From Oscillatoria sp. Prado101 (GTDB lineage: Bacteria > Cyanobacteriota > Cyanobacteriia > Cyanobacteriales > Oscillatoriaceae), in NCBI GenBank assembly GCA_025454445.1, contig JALOOK010000091.1, positions 1 through 10,977 on the forward strand: DNA of 10,977 nt. Direction: 5' to 3'. Made by a program: the position numbers and the translations under genes. Positions 1-6,940 of this stretch are shown here, piece after piece. The notes under the pieces were generated by a model. The model had not been told where the DNA came from and made no database searches. It saw only the letters and a list, made by a program, of their open reading frames with translations. The first letter of the stretch is position 1; each line of letters opens with the position of its first letter.

Positions 1-1378
1 AGCTGATGGACAGCCCCAAGCCGGTGCCCTTGCCGGCTGGCTTAGTGGTGAAAAACGGGTCAAACAGTCGCCTCAAGACTTCCGGCTCTATTCCCGGGCC
101 ATTATCCGCAATCCGCACCGTAACAAAATCGGGGCGCAACACTTCGGTGCGAATGCGAATGGTGGGCGTGGGGCATCCTGGTGCCGGTACCGCCATCCCC
201 TCTTCCAGTGCGTCTATCGCATTAGCCAGAATATTCATAAACACCTGATTCACCTCACCGGCACAGCACTCCACTAAAGGCAGATCGCCAAACTCTTTAA
301 CCACCTGAATTCCGGGACGACCGGGCTGCGGTTTCAGGCGATTGTGCAAAATTAACAGTGTGTTCTCAATTCCCTCGTGGACGTTGAGCGGGCTGATTTC
401 CACATCGTTCGTGCGAGAGAAATTACGCAAAGACAGCACAATTTGGCGAATGCGTTCCGCCCCCATTTTCATGGAAGACATCACCTTCGGCAAGTCTTCA
501 ATGACGAAATCAATTTCCAAAGAATCTATCAACTCTTCAATCTCGGAACCTGGTTCAGGATAGCGCTGTTGGTAGAGTTGCAGCAGCTCTATCAAATCGC
601 TGACATAGTTGATAGCGTGGGAGAGGTTGCCGTAAATAAAAGTTACGGGATTGTTGATTTCGTGAGCCACACCCGCCAGAAGCATGCCGAGACTGGACAT
701 TTTTTCGCTCTGAATCAGAAGGCTCTGAGTTTCTTGCAAGTCGCGCAAAGCTTGCTGTAGCTCTAGGGCGCGAGAGCGGGCGGCGGCTGTGGCAGCACAG
801 CTGTGTTCTAAGAGCTCAACCTGGTTCCTGTCGAGCGCCTGCTGTTGGGCTTCGCTATCTTTCTGGTACTGGCTCACCACTGCATCCATTGCTGCCAGCA
901 ATTCCGTGGAAGCGGCATTGAGAATGTAGCTCAGATGGGGATTGTCTTTTGTCAGTTCAGCATCCGTGGCGGCTGCTAACGCTCTTACCTCCCGAATGTA
1001 CTCCCGCAGCTGCCGGTCTAAATTCAAAGGTGGCTCAAAGTACATCGCCTTCACCGCTTTTGAGGGCTTTCCCGGTAGCTTCAAACTCGGATCGCCCTCA
1101 ATCAGCCCCTTGTGTGACTTTTCCATCAGACTGATGGCATCTAGCAACTCAGATCGCAATTTTTCCCGCTCAGCTGAGTTCTGACTGCAGACAAGTCTTA
1201 AGCAGAAGAAGGCTGTCCGCTGGGACAGCATACGCTGGCGTCCGCTGACATTTACAACGGCGGCACTAATTTCTCTGGCCATGCTAATTTCACTGATGCT
1301 GTACATAGTATTTTCAAGGACAATAACTTTCTCCCTACTGTCTCTTCTAAAAACGTGTAAAAGATTCTTAGCTGTCAT
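1..1378 (-). CDS. Sensor histidine kinase with PilJ/NarX-like N-terminal motif (partial, C-terminus beyond window)
   Basis: Reading the minus strand from the ATG at 1378 gives 459 codons that run off the left edge. Residues about 34-62 contain NVSGRQRMLSQR, the signature of the PilJ/NarX-type sensory domain. Residues about 178-228 are glutamine- and leucine-rich and probably coiled. The kinase core follows: H-box VAHEINNP with phosphoacceptor His239, N-box NQVFMNILANAIDAL (377-391), G1 DNGPGI (425-430), F-box FDPFFTTK (439-446) and G2 GKGTGLGLS (450-458). The autophosphorylation machinery is therefore complete, and only a short tail should be missing. I see no signal peptide or transmembrane helix, so the protein is probably cytoplasmic, unlike classical PilJ or NarX, whose sensor domain is periplasmic. 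An in-frame stop lies just upstream of the ATG, and there is no good Shine-Dalgarno. No response regulator is visible, so partner and ligand are unknown. Confidence 0.93.
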   Translation of the reverse strand, partial: MTAKNLLHVFRRDSREKVIVLENTMYSISEISMAREISAAVVNVSGRQRMLSQRTAFFCLRLVCSQNSAEREKLRSELLDAISLMEKSHKGLIEGDPSLKLPGKPSKAVKAMYFEPPLNLDRQLREYIREVRALAAATDAELTKDNPHLSYILNAASTELLAAMDAVVSQYQKDSEAQQQALDRNQVELLEHSCAATAAARSRALELQQALRDLQETQSLLIQSEKMSSLGMLLAGVAHEINNPVTFIYGNLSHAINYVSDLIELLQLYQQRYPEPGSEIEELIDSLEIDFVIEDLPKVMSSMKMGAERIRQIVLSLRNFSRTNDVEISPLNVHEGIENTLLILHNRLKPQPGRPGIQVVKEFGDLPLVECCAGEVNQVFMNILANAIDALEEGMAVPAPGCPTPTIRIRTEVLRPDFVTVRIADNGPGIEPEVLRRLFDPFFTTKPAGKGTGLGLSIS

Positions 1379-1401
1379 GTCTGATTGAGAGAAACTGAAA
1401 A

Positions 1402-1407
1402 ATTATA
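1402..1407 (-). promoter_or_regulatory. Possible -10 box of the histidine kinase gene
   Basis: A perfect TATAAT on the minus strand lies 23 bases upstream of the kinase ATG. No convincing TTGACA-like -35 is found at normal spacing, so the call rests on the -10 alone. Confidence 0.35.
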
Positions 1408-1489
1408 TCCCTCATTTTTACATTTATTTACCCTCGTCTCCAGGCAGCTCCTGGAAACGCCGCCAAAGTCCGCTGCGCAGACTTAGGTA

Positions 1490-1690
1490 GCAACTTGGGT
1501 TATTTACAAAATAAAATTGCTGAGTTCCGCGCTCCGATTAAATCAGGTCTGCCATCACATATTACCCCATACTGTAAAAATTGTAAGCCAGACTGGGTGA
1601 ACAGTTTGTATCCTTTTATACTGGAGTCCTTAAACTTGAAGGAAGGTTTAACGAGAGGGCGGCAGCAAAAATATAAATAACCCAAGTTGC
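1490..1690. mobile_element. MITE-like element with perfect 17-bp terminal inverted repeats
   Basis: GCAACTTGGGTTATTTA at 1490-1506 is repeated as its exact reverse complement at 1674-1690, bounding a 201-bp segment. Both strands give a short unrelated 61-aa open frame that starts inside the repeat (TTG GGT TAT TTA) and resembles no protein I know. The size, the perfect terminal inverted repeats and the lack of a transposase fit a non-autonomous miniature element. No clear target-site duplication flanks it. GCAACTT occurs at the left end and again as 1689-1695, overlapping the right end, but it does not fit a clean duplication. The parent insertion sequence family cannot be named from this window. 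Confidence 0.6.
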
Positions 1691-1721
1691 AACTTTTGGA
1701 GGCAGAGCCGACAAAGCGGCA

Positions 1722-1757
1722 TTCCCAGCTGCCAGGCTGGGAACGAGGGGAACGAGG
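1722..1757. repeat. Hairpin repeat TTCCCAGC/GCTGGGAA with GGGAACGAGG tandem
   Basis: TTCCCAGC (1722-1729) pairs with GCTGGGAA (1736-1743) over a 6-base loop. It is followed by two copies of GAACGAGG. This is a familiar type of dispersed intergenic repeat in filamentous cyanobacteria. It has no U-tract, so it is not a good terminator. Confidence 0.5.
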
Positions 1758-1851
1758 GAAATCAAAGTTAAAATATTGACTTTTCCAGTTGTTTGTGATA
1801 TAGGTGCTTCTGGGGGAGATGGGGATATTGGGGGCCGCTAGCAGGTGATAG

Positions 1852-1921
1852 CGGTTTTCAGTTGGATGAAGTAAACGCCAGAAACCCAGTTTCTTTAAGA
1901 AACCGGGTTTCTCAGTACCTC
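1852..1921 (+). repeat. Dispersed ~70-bp repeat, copy 1 (contains AGAAACC/GGTTTCT palindrome)
   Basis: This segment runs from CGGTTTTCA through a palindromic core (AGAAACCCAGTTTCTTTAAG then AAACCGGGTTTCT) to CAGTACCTC. It aligns over its whole length, with a few small gaps and substitutions, to the reverse complement of 2684-2750. The conserved flanks (CGGTTTTCA, GGATGAAGTA or GGGTGAAGTA, CTCAGTACCTC) show that the repeat unit is longer than the palindrome alone. Confidence 0.7.
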
Positions 1922-2117
1922 ACTGCCTCCTGGGCCCACAGCCCTATTGTGACGCCGATCGCATATACAGATGCCTCAGATCACATACAATCGTATAGTG
2001 CCATCACTATATTTGCCAAAAATTGTCACAGTTACTCCCAGACTGCCCTTACAAAAACTCCAGAAATCTCAGGGCATACTAAGAATAGAAGCAGTATTGC
2101 TCCAGCAGGAGGGTATT

Positions 2118-2351
2118 ATGATGCCTGGTATGTCGGGTTTTCTCTATCCCCACAGTCGCTACTATGGCCAGGGGACGCCACAGAATATCGTCTTCAACGC
2201 CAATTTGCAGGAATTTGCCCAGCGGGTGTCCTATATCAGCTGTCTAACCACCGGCGGGAAACTGTCCCCAGAGCAAGCCTACAAAGATATTGAAACACTC
2301 TGGGAGCAACTGGAAAGCTCAAAACAGCAACTGGGACTGGGCAAGTCTTAG
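2118..2351 (+). CDS. DUF7219 family small protein (cyanobacterial, unknown function)
   Basis: This is a 77-aa protein of unknown function. The start at 2118 is supported by a strong Shine-Dalgarno AGGAGGG (2107-2113) four bases upstream; frames extending further upstream have no protein character. Recognisable stretches are FLYPHSRYYG (residues 8-17), NIVFNANLQEFAQRVSYI (23-40), and a C-terminal helical part with GGKLSPEQAY and LWEQLESSKQ. I recall this pattern from a short cyanobacterial family listed as DUF7219. There is no signal peptide, membrane helix or metal-binding motif, so it is probably a small soluble, mostly helical protein. It stands alone between two inverted copies of a dispersed repeat, with no obvious operon partner. 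Confidence 0.82.
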   Translation: MMPGMSGFLYPHSRYYGQGTPQNIVFNANLQEFAQRVSYISCLTTGGKLSPEQAYKDIETLWEQLESSKQQLGLGKS

Positions 2352-2652
2352 TGTACCGATATCCAGTCTGCCTCAGGGAAGTATCGAGTTTGCGCCAGCC
2401 GGCATAAAGAAGGAACCCGCAACCGCGCCCAAAAGCCCTCGATTTTCCCGCCAGCCAGGGTTTTAGGTAAATGCCAGCGCCCGCCTGCTCAAAAAAATTC
2501 TTCAGTTTTTCCCCTGAACCGGCATCTTGTGGGTTGATGGCGAGGAAAAAACTCTTAAAGAATTGCTGTAAGCTAAGGGAAAGAAAAAAGTAATTTTAGA
2601 ACTGCAGGGTGTTCAACTATCTCAACTTAGTAGGGGGCCTTAACAGCGCAAT

Positions 2653-2682
2653 TTACTGCTATTAGAGCGTTTTTCATATAAT
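2653..2682 (+). promoter_or_regulatory. Candidate promoter of the gamma-glutamyltransferase-family gene
   Basis: TATAAT at 2677-2682 is preceded by TTACTG (2653-2658) at 18-bp spacing, a weak match to TTGACA. Transcription from here would place the AGAAACC palindrome repeat in the untranslated leader. Confidence 0.4.
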
Positions 2683-2683
2683 A

Positions 2684-2750
2684 GAGGTACTGAGAAACCC
2701 GGTTTCGTCAAAGTTACCGGGTTTCTGGTACTTCACCCAAATGAAAACCG
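2684..2750 (-). repeat. Dispersed ~70-bp repeat, copy 2, inverted relative to copy 1
   Basis: The reverse complement of this segment reads CGGTTTTCA, GGGTGAAGTA, AGAAACCCGG, GAAACCGGGTTTCT, CAGTACCTC. This matches copy 1 at 1852-1921 block by block. The two copies face each other around the DUF7219 gene. Confidence 0.7.
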
Positions 2751-2806
2751 CACTTAGCAGCCCTTCAGCGATAAAATAATTAATCAACTAGATTTAATTC
2801 AAGGCA

Positions 2807-4483
2807 ATGCATCTAGGAAACCTGAGTGATTACCCCTACCCTTCTGCTCGCAGAGTGATGATCGGCAGCCGGTGTGCCGTGGCCACGAGCCAGCCCCTGG
2901 CCACCCTTGCCGGCATGGAGATGTTCTGGGCTGGGGGGAACGCCGTCGATGCGGCGATAGCAATGGCCATTACCCTAACTGTCGTTGAGCCTACCGCCAA
3001 CAGCACCGGCTCCGACGCCTTCGCCCTCGTCTGGGATGGCCAATTGCACGGACTGAATGCCTCAGGCAGGAGCAGCCATAGCTTGACAGCAGAGCATTTT
3101 TATGGTAAAGAAAAAATCCCTTCCTATGGCTGGCTGCCAGTAACAGTACCGGGAGCCGTATCCGCTTGGTGGGCGCTGTGGGAGCGCTGGGGGAGTTTGC
3201 CGTTCGAGCAGCTATTCGCACCGGCAATCCGCTACGCCGAAGGGGGTTTCCCGGTGTCGCCGGTGGTAGCCCAAACCTGGAAATCCGCCGAACAAATTTA
3301 TTTGCCCCTCACCGGCACAGAATTCGAGCCATTCAAGCAGGTATTTTTCCCCGGCGGGCGAGCACCGGCTGCAGGAGAAATCTGGCGGAGTCAGGCGCAC
3401 GCCCAGACACTGCGAGAAATTGCCGCCACCGGCACCGAAAGTTTCTACAGCGGCAAACTTGCTCTGGCAATCGCCAACTTCGCATCCGCCACCGGCGGTT
3501 TTCTGGGCTTGACTGACTTGGCAGCCCACCAAGCGGACTGGGTGACGCCCATCTCAACCGACTATCGCGGATTGACGGTGTGGGAAATGCCGCCCAACAC
3601 CCAGGGATTGGCGGCGCTGATGGCGCTGAACATTCTGGAGGGTTTCGACTTGGGAGAATTGCGAGAAACCCGGTTTCTTCAAGAAACCGGGTTTCTTAAA
3701 GAAACCCGGTTTCCGCACCGGGAGTCAGCCGAAAGCTACCACCTGCAAATAGAAGCGATGAAACTGGCTTTTGCAGATGTGAGCCGGCACGCCGCCGATC
3801 CCTGCTGCATGGAGGTGCCGGTGGAGCAACTCCTGGATAAAAGATACGCCGCACAACGCCGGCAGCTGATAGGAGAAAAAGCCATTCCCCTGGCTGATCC
3901 CGGATTGCCCAAAGGCGGCACCGTGTATATGGCTGCAGCGGACTCCGAGCTGATGGTGTCCTTCATTCAATCCAATTATATGGGTTTCGGCAGCGGCATT
4001 CTCATCCCCGGCACCGGCATTGCCTTGCAAAATCGGGGTGCCGGTTTCACGCTGCAACCCGGACACCCGAACCATTTCGCACCGGCAAAGCGCCCCTTGC
4101 ACACGATTATTCCCGGGTTTCTGACGCGGGATGGGGAGCCGGTGGGGCCATTTGGCGTCATGGGCGGGCCAATGCAGCCCCAGGGACACTTGCAAATAGT
4201 AGTAAATATGGTCGATTACGGCATGAATCCCCAAGCAGCCCTCGATGCGCCCCGGTGGCAATTTGTTGCCGGCAATCAAGTCGTGCTCGAACCGACGGTG
4301 CCCGATCCGGTAGTGCGGGAGCTGGCGAATCGGGGGCACGATATATATATTGGCAATTTGCCGGCTGGCTCCACAGTCACCGAAACGGGACAATTTGGTC
4401 GCGGGCAGATTATTGTGCGGAAAAATGGCGTCTTCGTAGCTGCCTCAGAACCCCGTGCCGATGGCATGGCGCTGGCGTGGTGA
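2807..4483 (+). CDS. Gamma-glutamyltransferase family protein, YwrD-like Ntn hydrolase
   Basis: This 558-aa protein belongs to the gamma-glutamyltranspeptidase/cephalosporin-acylase Ntn-hydrolase family, made as a proenzyme that cleaves itself into two chains. The expected nucleophile is Thr372 in PKGGTVYMAA, the new N-terminus of the small chain. NYMGFGSGILIPGTGIALQNRG (residues 390-411) and GPMQPQGH (454-461) resemble the YwrD branch more than E. coli GGT. At the position where classical GGTs carry the glutamyl-binding Arg region it has LNASGRSS (83-90), so the substrate may not be glutathione. There is no signal peptide, suggesting a cytoplasmic enzyme. The ATG at 2807 has only a weak AAGG close upstream. 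Residues 286-303 (RETRFLQETGFLKETRFP) are encoded by a dispersed palindromic repeat and look like an insertion before SAESYHLQIEAMKLAFAD. The family assignment is firm; the substrate is unknown. Confidence 0.92.
   Translation: MHLGNLSDYPYPSARRVMIGSRCAVATSQPLATLAGMEMFWAGGNAVDAAIAMAITLTVVEPTANSTGSDAFALVWDGQLHGLNASGRSSHSLTAEHFYGKEKIPSYGWLPVTVPGAVSAWWALWERWGSLPFEQLFAPAIRYAEGGFPVSPVVAQTWKSAEQIYLPLTGTEFEPFKQVFFPGGRAPAAGEIWRSQAHAQTLREIAATGTESFYSGKLALAIANFASATGGFLGLTDLAAHQADWVTPISTDYRGLTVWEMPPNTQGLAALMALNILEGFDLGELRETRFLQETGFLKETRFPHRESAESYHLQIEAMKLAFADVSRHAADPCCMEVPVEQLLDKRYAAQRRQLIGEKAIPLADPGLPKGGTVYMAAADSELMVSFIQSNYMGFGSGILIPGTGIALQNRGAGFTLQPGHPNHFAPAKRPLHTIIPGFLTRDGEPVGPFGVMGGPMQPQGHLQIVVNMVDYGMNPQAALDAPRWQFVAGNQVVLEPTVPDPVVRELANRGHDIYIGNLPAGSTVTETGQFGRGQIIVRKNGVFVAASEPRADGMALAW
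3662..3713 (+). repeat. In-gene triple AGAAACC/GGTTTCT palindrome repeat, 18-bp period
   Basis: Three units lie in a row: GAGAAACCCGGTTTC (3663-3677), AAGAAACCGGGTTTC (3681-3695) and AAGAAACCCGGTTTC (3699-3713). Alternate units are reverse complements, and the spacing is exactly 18 bp. The reading frame is therefore kept and codes for RETRFL, QETGFL, KETRFP. The same core occurs outside genes at 1880-1913 and 2692-2726. Confidence 0.85.
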
Positions 4484-4519
4484 GCTACCAGACTAAAATC
4501 TGGGGCTATAGAAACTTGC

Positions 4520-4540
4520 GTCCGCCTGCGCGGACTTTTT
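4520..4540 (+). terminator. Intrinsic terminator after the gamma-glutamyltransferase-family gene
   Basis: GTCCGC (4520-4525) pairs with GCGGAC (4530-4535) over loop CTGC and is followed directly by TTTTT. It lies 36 bases after the stop codon. A related AGTCCGC...GACT palindrome at about 1467-1483 suggests this is also a dispersed repeat type. Confidence 0.6.
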
Positions 4541-4602
4541 ATCGGAACAAAAGTAAAATCTCAGATATCTAGTTGAAAAATGACGGCGACTTTATAACAG
4601 AT

Positions 4603-6045
4603 ATGCGAACCTTTCGGAACAAAAAGAAACTGCTGGCGCGTGTGGCTACCCTGTGGCTAACTCTAGCGATTCCCCAAATCTCTGGGTGCGCGAGGTCTGC
4701 CGAGTCTTCCCCAAAACCGACATCTCCTCCCGCGCCTTCCCAAGCGAAACCGGCACCCCAAGAAATTGTGCGATTAAATGAGGTGCGCTCCCTCCCTGGC
4801 AAGTTGGATGCCGTGCCGATGTTTAACAGCAACAGCCCGGAATGGGTGAAAACAGAGGGAATTTTGCTCTCCACCTTTCCCCCAGATGGGAAAAAAGTGC
4901 CTGCGGCTCATCTCAACTTTCCCTTTGAGGGAGAGTTTACCCTATTCGCCCACCACCACACCCACACGCCCAAGGATTTGCAGACGCTTTACACCGGCTT
5001 GCTCGTCTATAATCCTGGCACAAAGCCGGTGACTTTAGACGTACTGCAGGCGGCTAGCTACCAGATGCAAGAAGCGCCATTTAAAGAAAAGCCGGCCATG
5101 CTGGAAAATCCCAGCGGCGAGGTTTATTCGGGTCCGGGCATTCGGGCGGTAGATAATGTGCTGCGGGGAATAAGACAAGCGGATTTTCCGGCGCAATTGG
5201 AGATTCCGCCGGGGGAAAGCCGGATGTTGCTGAATCACCCCACGCCGGTGCGGGGTTTGGAGAAGCCGATCAATGGCCGGTCTACCTTTATGGAACTGAA
5301 CAGCAGTGGCAGGGTTTACGTTGCCAGTTTGACGATGTTTGCGAAGAAAAATCCTGACGGTAGCGAACGCGCCCCCACTCTGGAAGAATGGCAGAATTTG
5401 CTGGATAACGGTGGGTTCGCCGGTCCTCGCGAACAAACCCCAACACCCCCTTCAGCAACTAGCGGAAAGCTGATTTACGGGCGGGTTGGCGGCGTGCAGT
5501 CAGGTTCTAAATGGGAAGCGCAGCTTGTGGATGCCGGTGGGAAGACTCTCAGCATTCCTCAACCGGGGAAAGGCTTATCTTATGCTATCAGCACTCTGCG
5601 GGGTGGCAGACTGGGCACCAATCAAGTGCAAACTGCGAAAATGCTGGTGCGCTATCCAGATACCGCTTACGAAGCGCACGGGAATTATGGGGTTCGCTAT
5701 GACCTGAGTTTGCCGCTTGTCAACCGCACCGGCAAACCCCAAACTGTGGCGCTGACTGTGGAAACGCCGCTCAAGGAAGACAGACTGAGCAAGGGAGGTT
5801 TGCGCTTCCAGAAACCGCCGCTGAATTTCCCGTTTTTCCGGGGGACGGTGCGGCTGCGCTATAATGATGGCGGCGGGAAGCCGGTGACTCGCTATGTGCA
5901 TTTGTGGCACCGGTTCGGTCAGGTTATCGACCCCCTTTTGAAGCTAAACCTAGCAGCGGGAGAGGAGCGTTTAGTGCGGGTAGATTTCTTGTATCCCCCC
6001 GATGCTACACCGCCGCAGGTACTGACGGTACTCACTTTGGAATAG
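4603..6045 (+). CDS. DUF3370 family lipoprotein (cyanobacterial, unknown function)
   Basis: The protein is 480 aa from the ATG at 4603; a TTG at 4573 would add ten residues. I prefer the ATG because it starts a standard lipoprotein signal: basic RNKKK, hydrophobic stretch, then ISGC with Cys29 as the lipidated residue. A proline/serine-rich linker follows (about residues 33-50). The mature part carries motifs I associate with DUF3370: VRLNEVRSLPGKLDAVPMFN, LNFPFEGEFTLFAHH, VLQAASYQMQ, RGLEKPINGRSTFMEL, PTLEEWQNLLDNGG, VRYPDTAYEAHGNYGVRYDLS and FLYPPDATPPQVL. It is predicted to be beta-rich and anchored to a membrane facing the periplasm. Neither start has a good Shine-Dalgarno. A terminator separates it from the preceding gene, so it is probably transcribed alone. 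No function can be deduced. Confidence 0.88.
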   Translation: MRTFRNKKKLLARVATLWLTLAIPQISGCARSAESSPKPTSPPAPSQAKPAPQEIVRLNEVRSLPGKLDAVPMFNSNSPEWVKTEGILLSTFPPDGKKVPAAHLNFPFEGEFTLFAHHHTHTPKDLQTLYTGLLVYNPGTKPVTLDVLQAASYQMQEAPFKEKPAMLENPSGEVYSGPGIRAVDNVLRGIRQADFPAQLEIPPGESRMLLNHPTPVRGLEKPINGRSTFMELNSSGRVYVASLTMFAKKNPDGSERAPTLEEWQNLLDNGGFAGPREQTPTPPSATSGKLIYGRVGGVQSGSKWEAQLVDAGGKTLSIPQPGKGLSYAISTLRGGRLGTNQVQTAKMLVRYPDTAYEAHGNYGVRYDLSLPLVNRTGKPQTVALTVETPLKEDRLSKGGLRFQKPPLNFPFFRGTVRLRYNDGGGKPVTRYVHLWHRFGQVIDPLLKLNLAAGEERLVRVDFLYPPDATPPQVLTVLTLE

Positions 6046-6081
6046 CTAGTCAGGAGCGCTGTGCCGGCTGCTAAAACTGTA

Positions 6082-6109
6082 GGGTGGTTAAGCGTTGCGT
6101 AACCCACCC
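6082..6109. repeat. GGGTGGTTA...TAACCCACCC hairpin repeat
   Basis: GGGTGGTTA pairs with TAACCCACCC with one bulged C, around an AGCGTTGCG loop. It resembles the common cyanobacterial repeat with core GGGTTACGCAACGC. It lies 36 bases after the DUF3370 stop and might help end transcription, but its T-tract is poor. Confidence 0.5.
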
Positions 6110-6194
6110 AATTTCTTTGTATCTGGTCTTTATTTATTATAAAATTAACAGTAGTAACGGGTATAATTGAGTTGTGAAAGGGATTTTTTTAAGA

Positions 6195-6217
6195 AACCGC
6201 CAAGACGCCATAGACGC
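6195..6217 (+). repeat. CCGCCAAGACGCC-type dispersed repeat, copy 1
   Basis: AACCGCCAAGACGCCATAGACGC is closely matched at 7627-7655 and, on the minus strand, at 6941-6969. All three copies lie between genes. Confidence 0.5.
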
Positions 6218-6323
6218 GTAAGCGTTGCGGCTCGCGATAGCGAGCTAGCGGATCGCCCGCAGGGTAGAGCGCCAAGGGAAAGAGTGCGGCACCCTATTTA
6301 CAACTGTAAATTTATAACTGTAA

Positions 6324-6351
6324 GGTGCGTTGTGCCGGCGCACAGCGCACC
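6324..6351 (-). terminator. Long hairpin just after the DUF924 stop; repeat and possible terminator
   Basis: GGTGCGTTGTGC (6324-6335) pairs with GCACAGCGCACC (6340-6351) over loop CGGC, giving a 12-bp stem with one wobble pair. It starts 3 bases beyond the stop of the minus-strand DUF924 gene. The downstream T-tract is weak, so it may simply be a dispersed repeat. Confidence 0.4.
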
Positions 6352-6354
6352 CTA

Positions 6355-6930
6355 CTAAAAGGAAGATCCGGGCTGCTTGAGAAATTCTGCCTCCTCAGGC
6401 GTTGTCTCGCGCCCCAGAATTTGGTTGCGGTGCGGGAAGCGCCCGAATCGCTCAATTATCTCCAGGTGACGAACCGCATAATCAATAGTTGGCGCACTGT
6501 CCGAATCGTCACTCAGCCGGCGAAACAGCTCCACAGACCGGCGCTGGTGCTCCAAATTCTCGCTATGTTCAAAGGGAAGATAGATAAACCAGCGCTGCAC
6601 CGGCAGCATTTCCCTGTCAAACCCCTGAGCGACCGCATGCTGCGCCACGAAGAGCGCTTGCGAGTCAGTCGCAAAAGCCTGAGGCTGACCCCGAAACATA
6701 TTCCGGGGGAACTGATCTAGCAGAATAACCAAAGCCAAACAGCCTGCCGGTGCTGACTGCAAATCCTCTAATTTGCCCGCAGCAGCCAACTCGTAATCCC
6801 CGAGGAAACGCAACCGCACCTCCTGATCAAAAGCTGCATCTCTCACAAACCAAACCTTCCGGGGTTTCCCATAACCAGCCTCACCCGGCTGACCAAACCA
6901 AAACCCCAAAATCTCCTCAACTCCTGCCAT
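6355..6930 (-). CDS. DUF924 family protein
   Basis: This is a 191-aa complete protein of the DUF924 family, a soluble all-helical, TPR-like fold whose biochemical role is not established. Family motifs in order are ILGFWFG (residues 7-13), VWFVRDAAFDQEV (26-38), ALVILLDQFPRNMFRG (66-81), RWFIYLPFEHSE (113-124) and HLEIIERFGRFPHRNQILGR (155-174). The length matches the family. The ATG at 6930 has a good purine-rich ribosome-binding stretch, AGGAAGAGGAAAAT. This stretch lies at the end of a CCAAGACGC-type repeat. The gene follows the ThiF-family gene by 39 bp on the same strand and may be co-transcribed, although DUF924 genes are common and their position here may be accidental. Confidence 0.92.
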   Translation of the reverse strand: MAGVEEILGFWFGQPGEAGYGKPRKVWFVRDAAFDQEVRLRFLGDYELAAAGKLEDLQSAPAGCLALVILLDQFPRNMFRGQPQAFATDSQALFVAQHAVAQGFDREMLPVQRWFIYLPFEHSENLEHQRRSVELFRRLSDDSDSAPTIDYAVRHLEIIERFGRFPHRNQILGRETTPEEAEFLKQPGSSF

Positions 6931-6940
6931 ATTTTCCTCT

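Larger units (their letters stand above)
1379..2117. other. Intergenic repeat island
   Basis: This 739-bp gap between the divergent kinase and DUF7219 genes holds almost only repeats. In order these are: a small hairpin (CCAGG/CCTGG at 1440-1454), an imperfect AGTC...GACT palindrome (about 1467-1483), a MITE-like element (1490-1690), a TTCCCAGC/GCTGGGAA hairpin with GGGAACGAGG tandem copies (1722-1757), and the ~70-bp repeat at 1852-1921. I find no protein gene or tRNA in it. The open frames on both strands within 1495-1685 are products of the inverted repeat ends. Confidence 0.6.
2352..2806. other. Intergenic region upstream of the Ntn hydrolase gene
   Basis: No gene is recognised in 2352-2640. 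A minus-strand frame through about 2350-2560 stays open but has no usable start and resembles nothing known. The right third carries a candidate promoter (about 2653-2682) and the second copy of the ~70-bp repeat (2684-2750), which would lie in the 5' leader of the next gene. Confidence 0.5.
6046..6354. other. Intergenic repeat stretch between convergent genes
   Basis: This gap between the DUF3370 and DUF924 genes has no gene. It holds a GGGTGG...CCACCC hairpin (6082-6109), an AT-rich stretch with a stray TATAAT (6162-6167), a CCGCCAAGACGCC repeat (6195-6217), a GCTCGC/GCGAGC hairpin (6230-6245) and a long hairpin near the DUF924 stop (6324-6351). Confidence 0.55.

Noticed and set aside
1495..1685. 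Two overlapping 61-aa open frames on opposite strands, both starting MGYL
   Set aside because: Both begin inside the 17-bp terminal inverted repeats of the MITE-like element, which forces the shared first residues. Neither resembles a protein.
2350..2560. Minus-strand frame with protein-like stretches such as NPQDAGSGEKLKNFFEQAG
   Set aside because: It has no start codon in a plausible place, no ribosome-binding site and no family resemblance. It could be a gene remnant, but the evidence is too thin to annotate.
1852..3713. Repeats considered as a CRISPR array
   Set aside because: The AGAAACC/GGTTTCT units are palindromic and dispersed or directly abutting, without unique 30-40 bp spacers. 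No cas gene is present.
3725..4393. Minus-strand 222-aa open frame inside the Ntn-hydrolase gene
   Set aside because: It lies antisense to a clearly conserved coding region, and its sequence (His- and Ile-rich) shows no family resemblance.
6162..6167. TATAAT on the plus strand
   Set aside because: There is no matching -35, and only repeats and convergent genes lie downstream. It is in an AT-rich stretch where such hexamers arise by chance.
6167..6358. Plus-strand 63-aa open frame
   Set aside because: It is made of CCGCCAAGACGCC-type and hairpin repeats, with no protein character.
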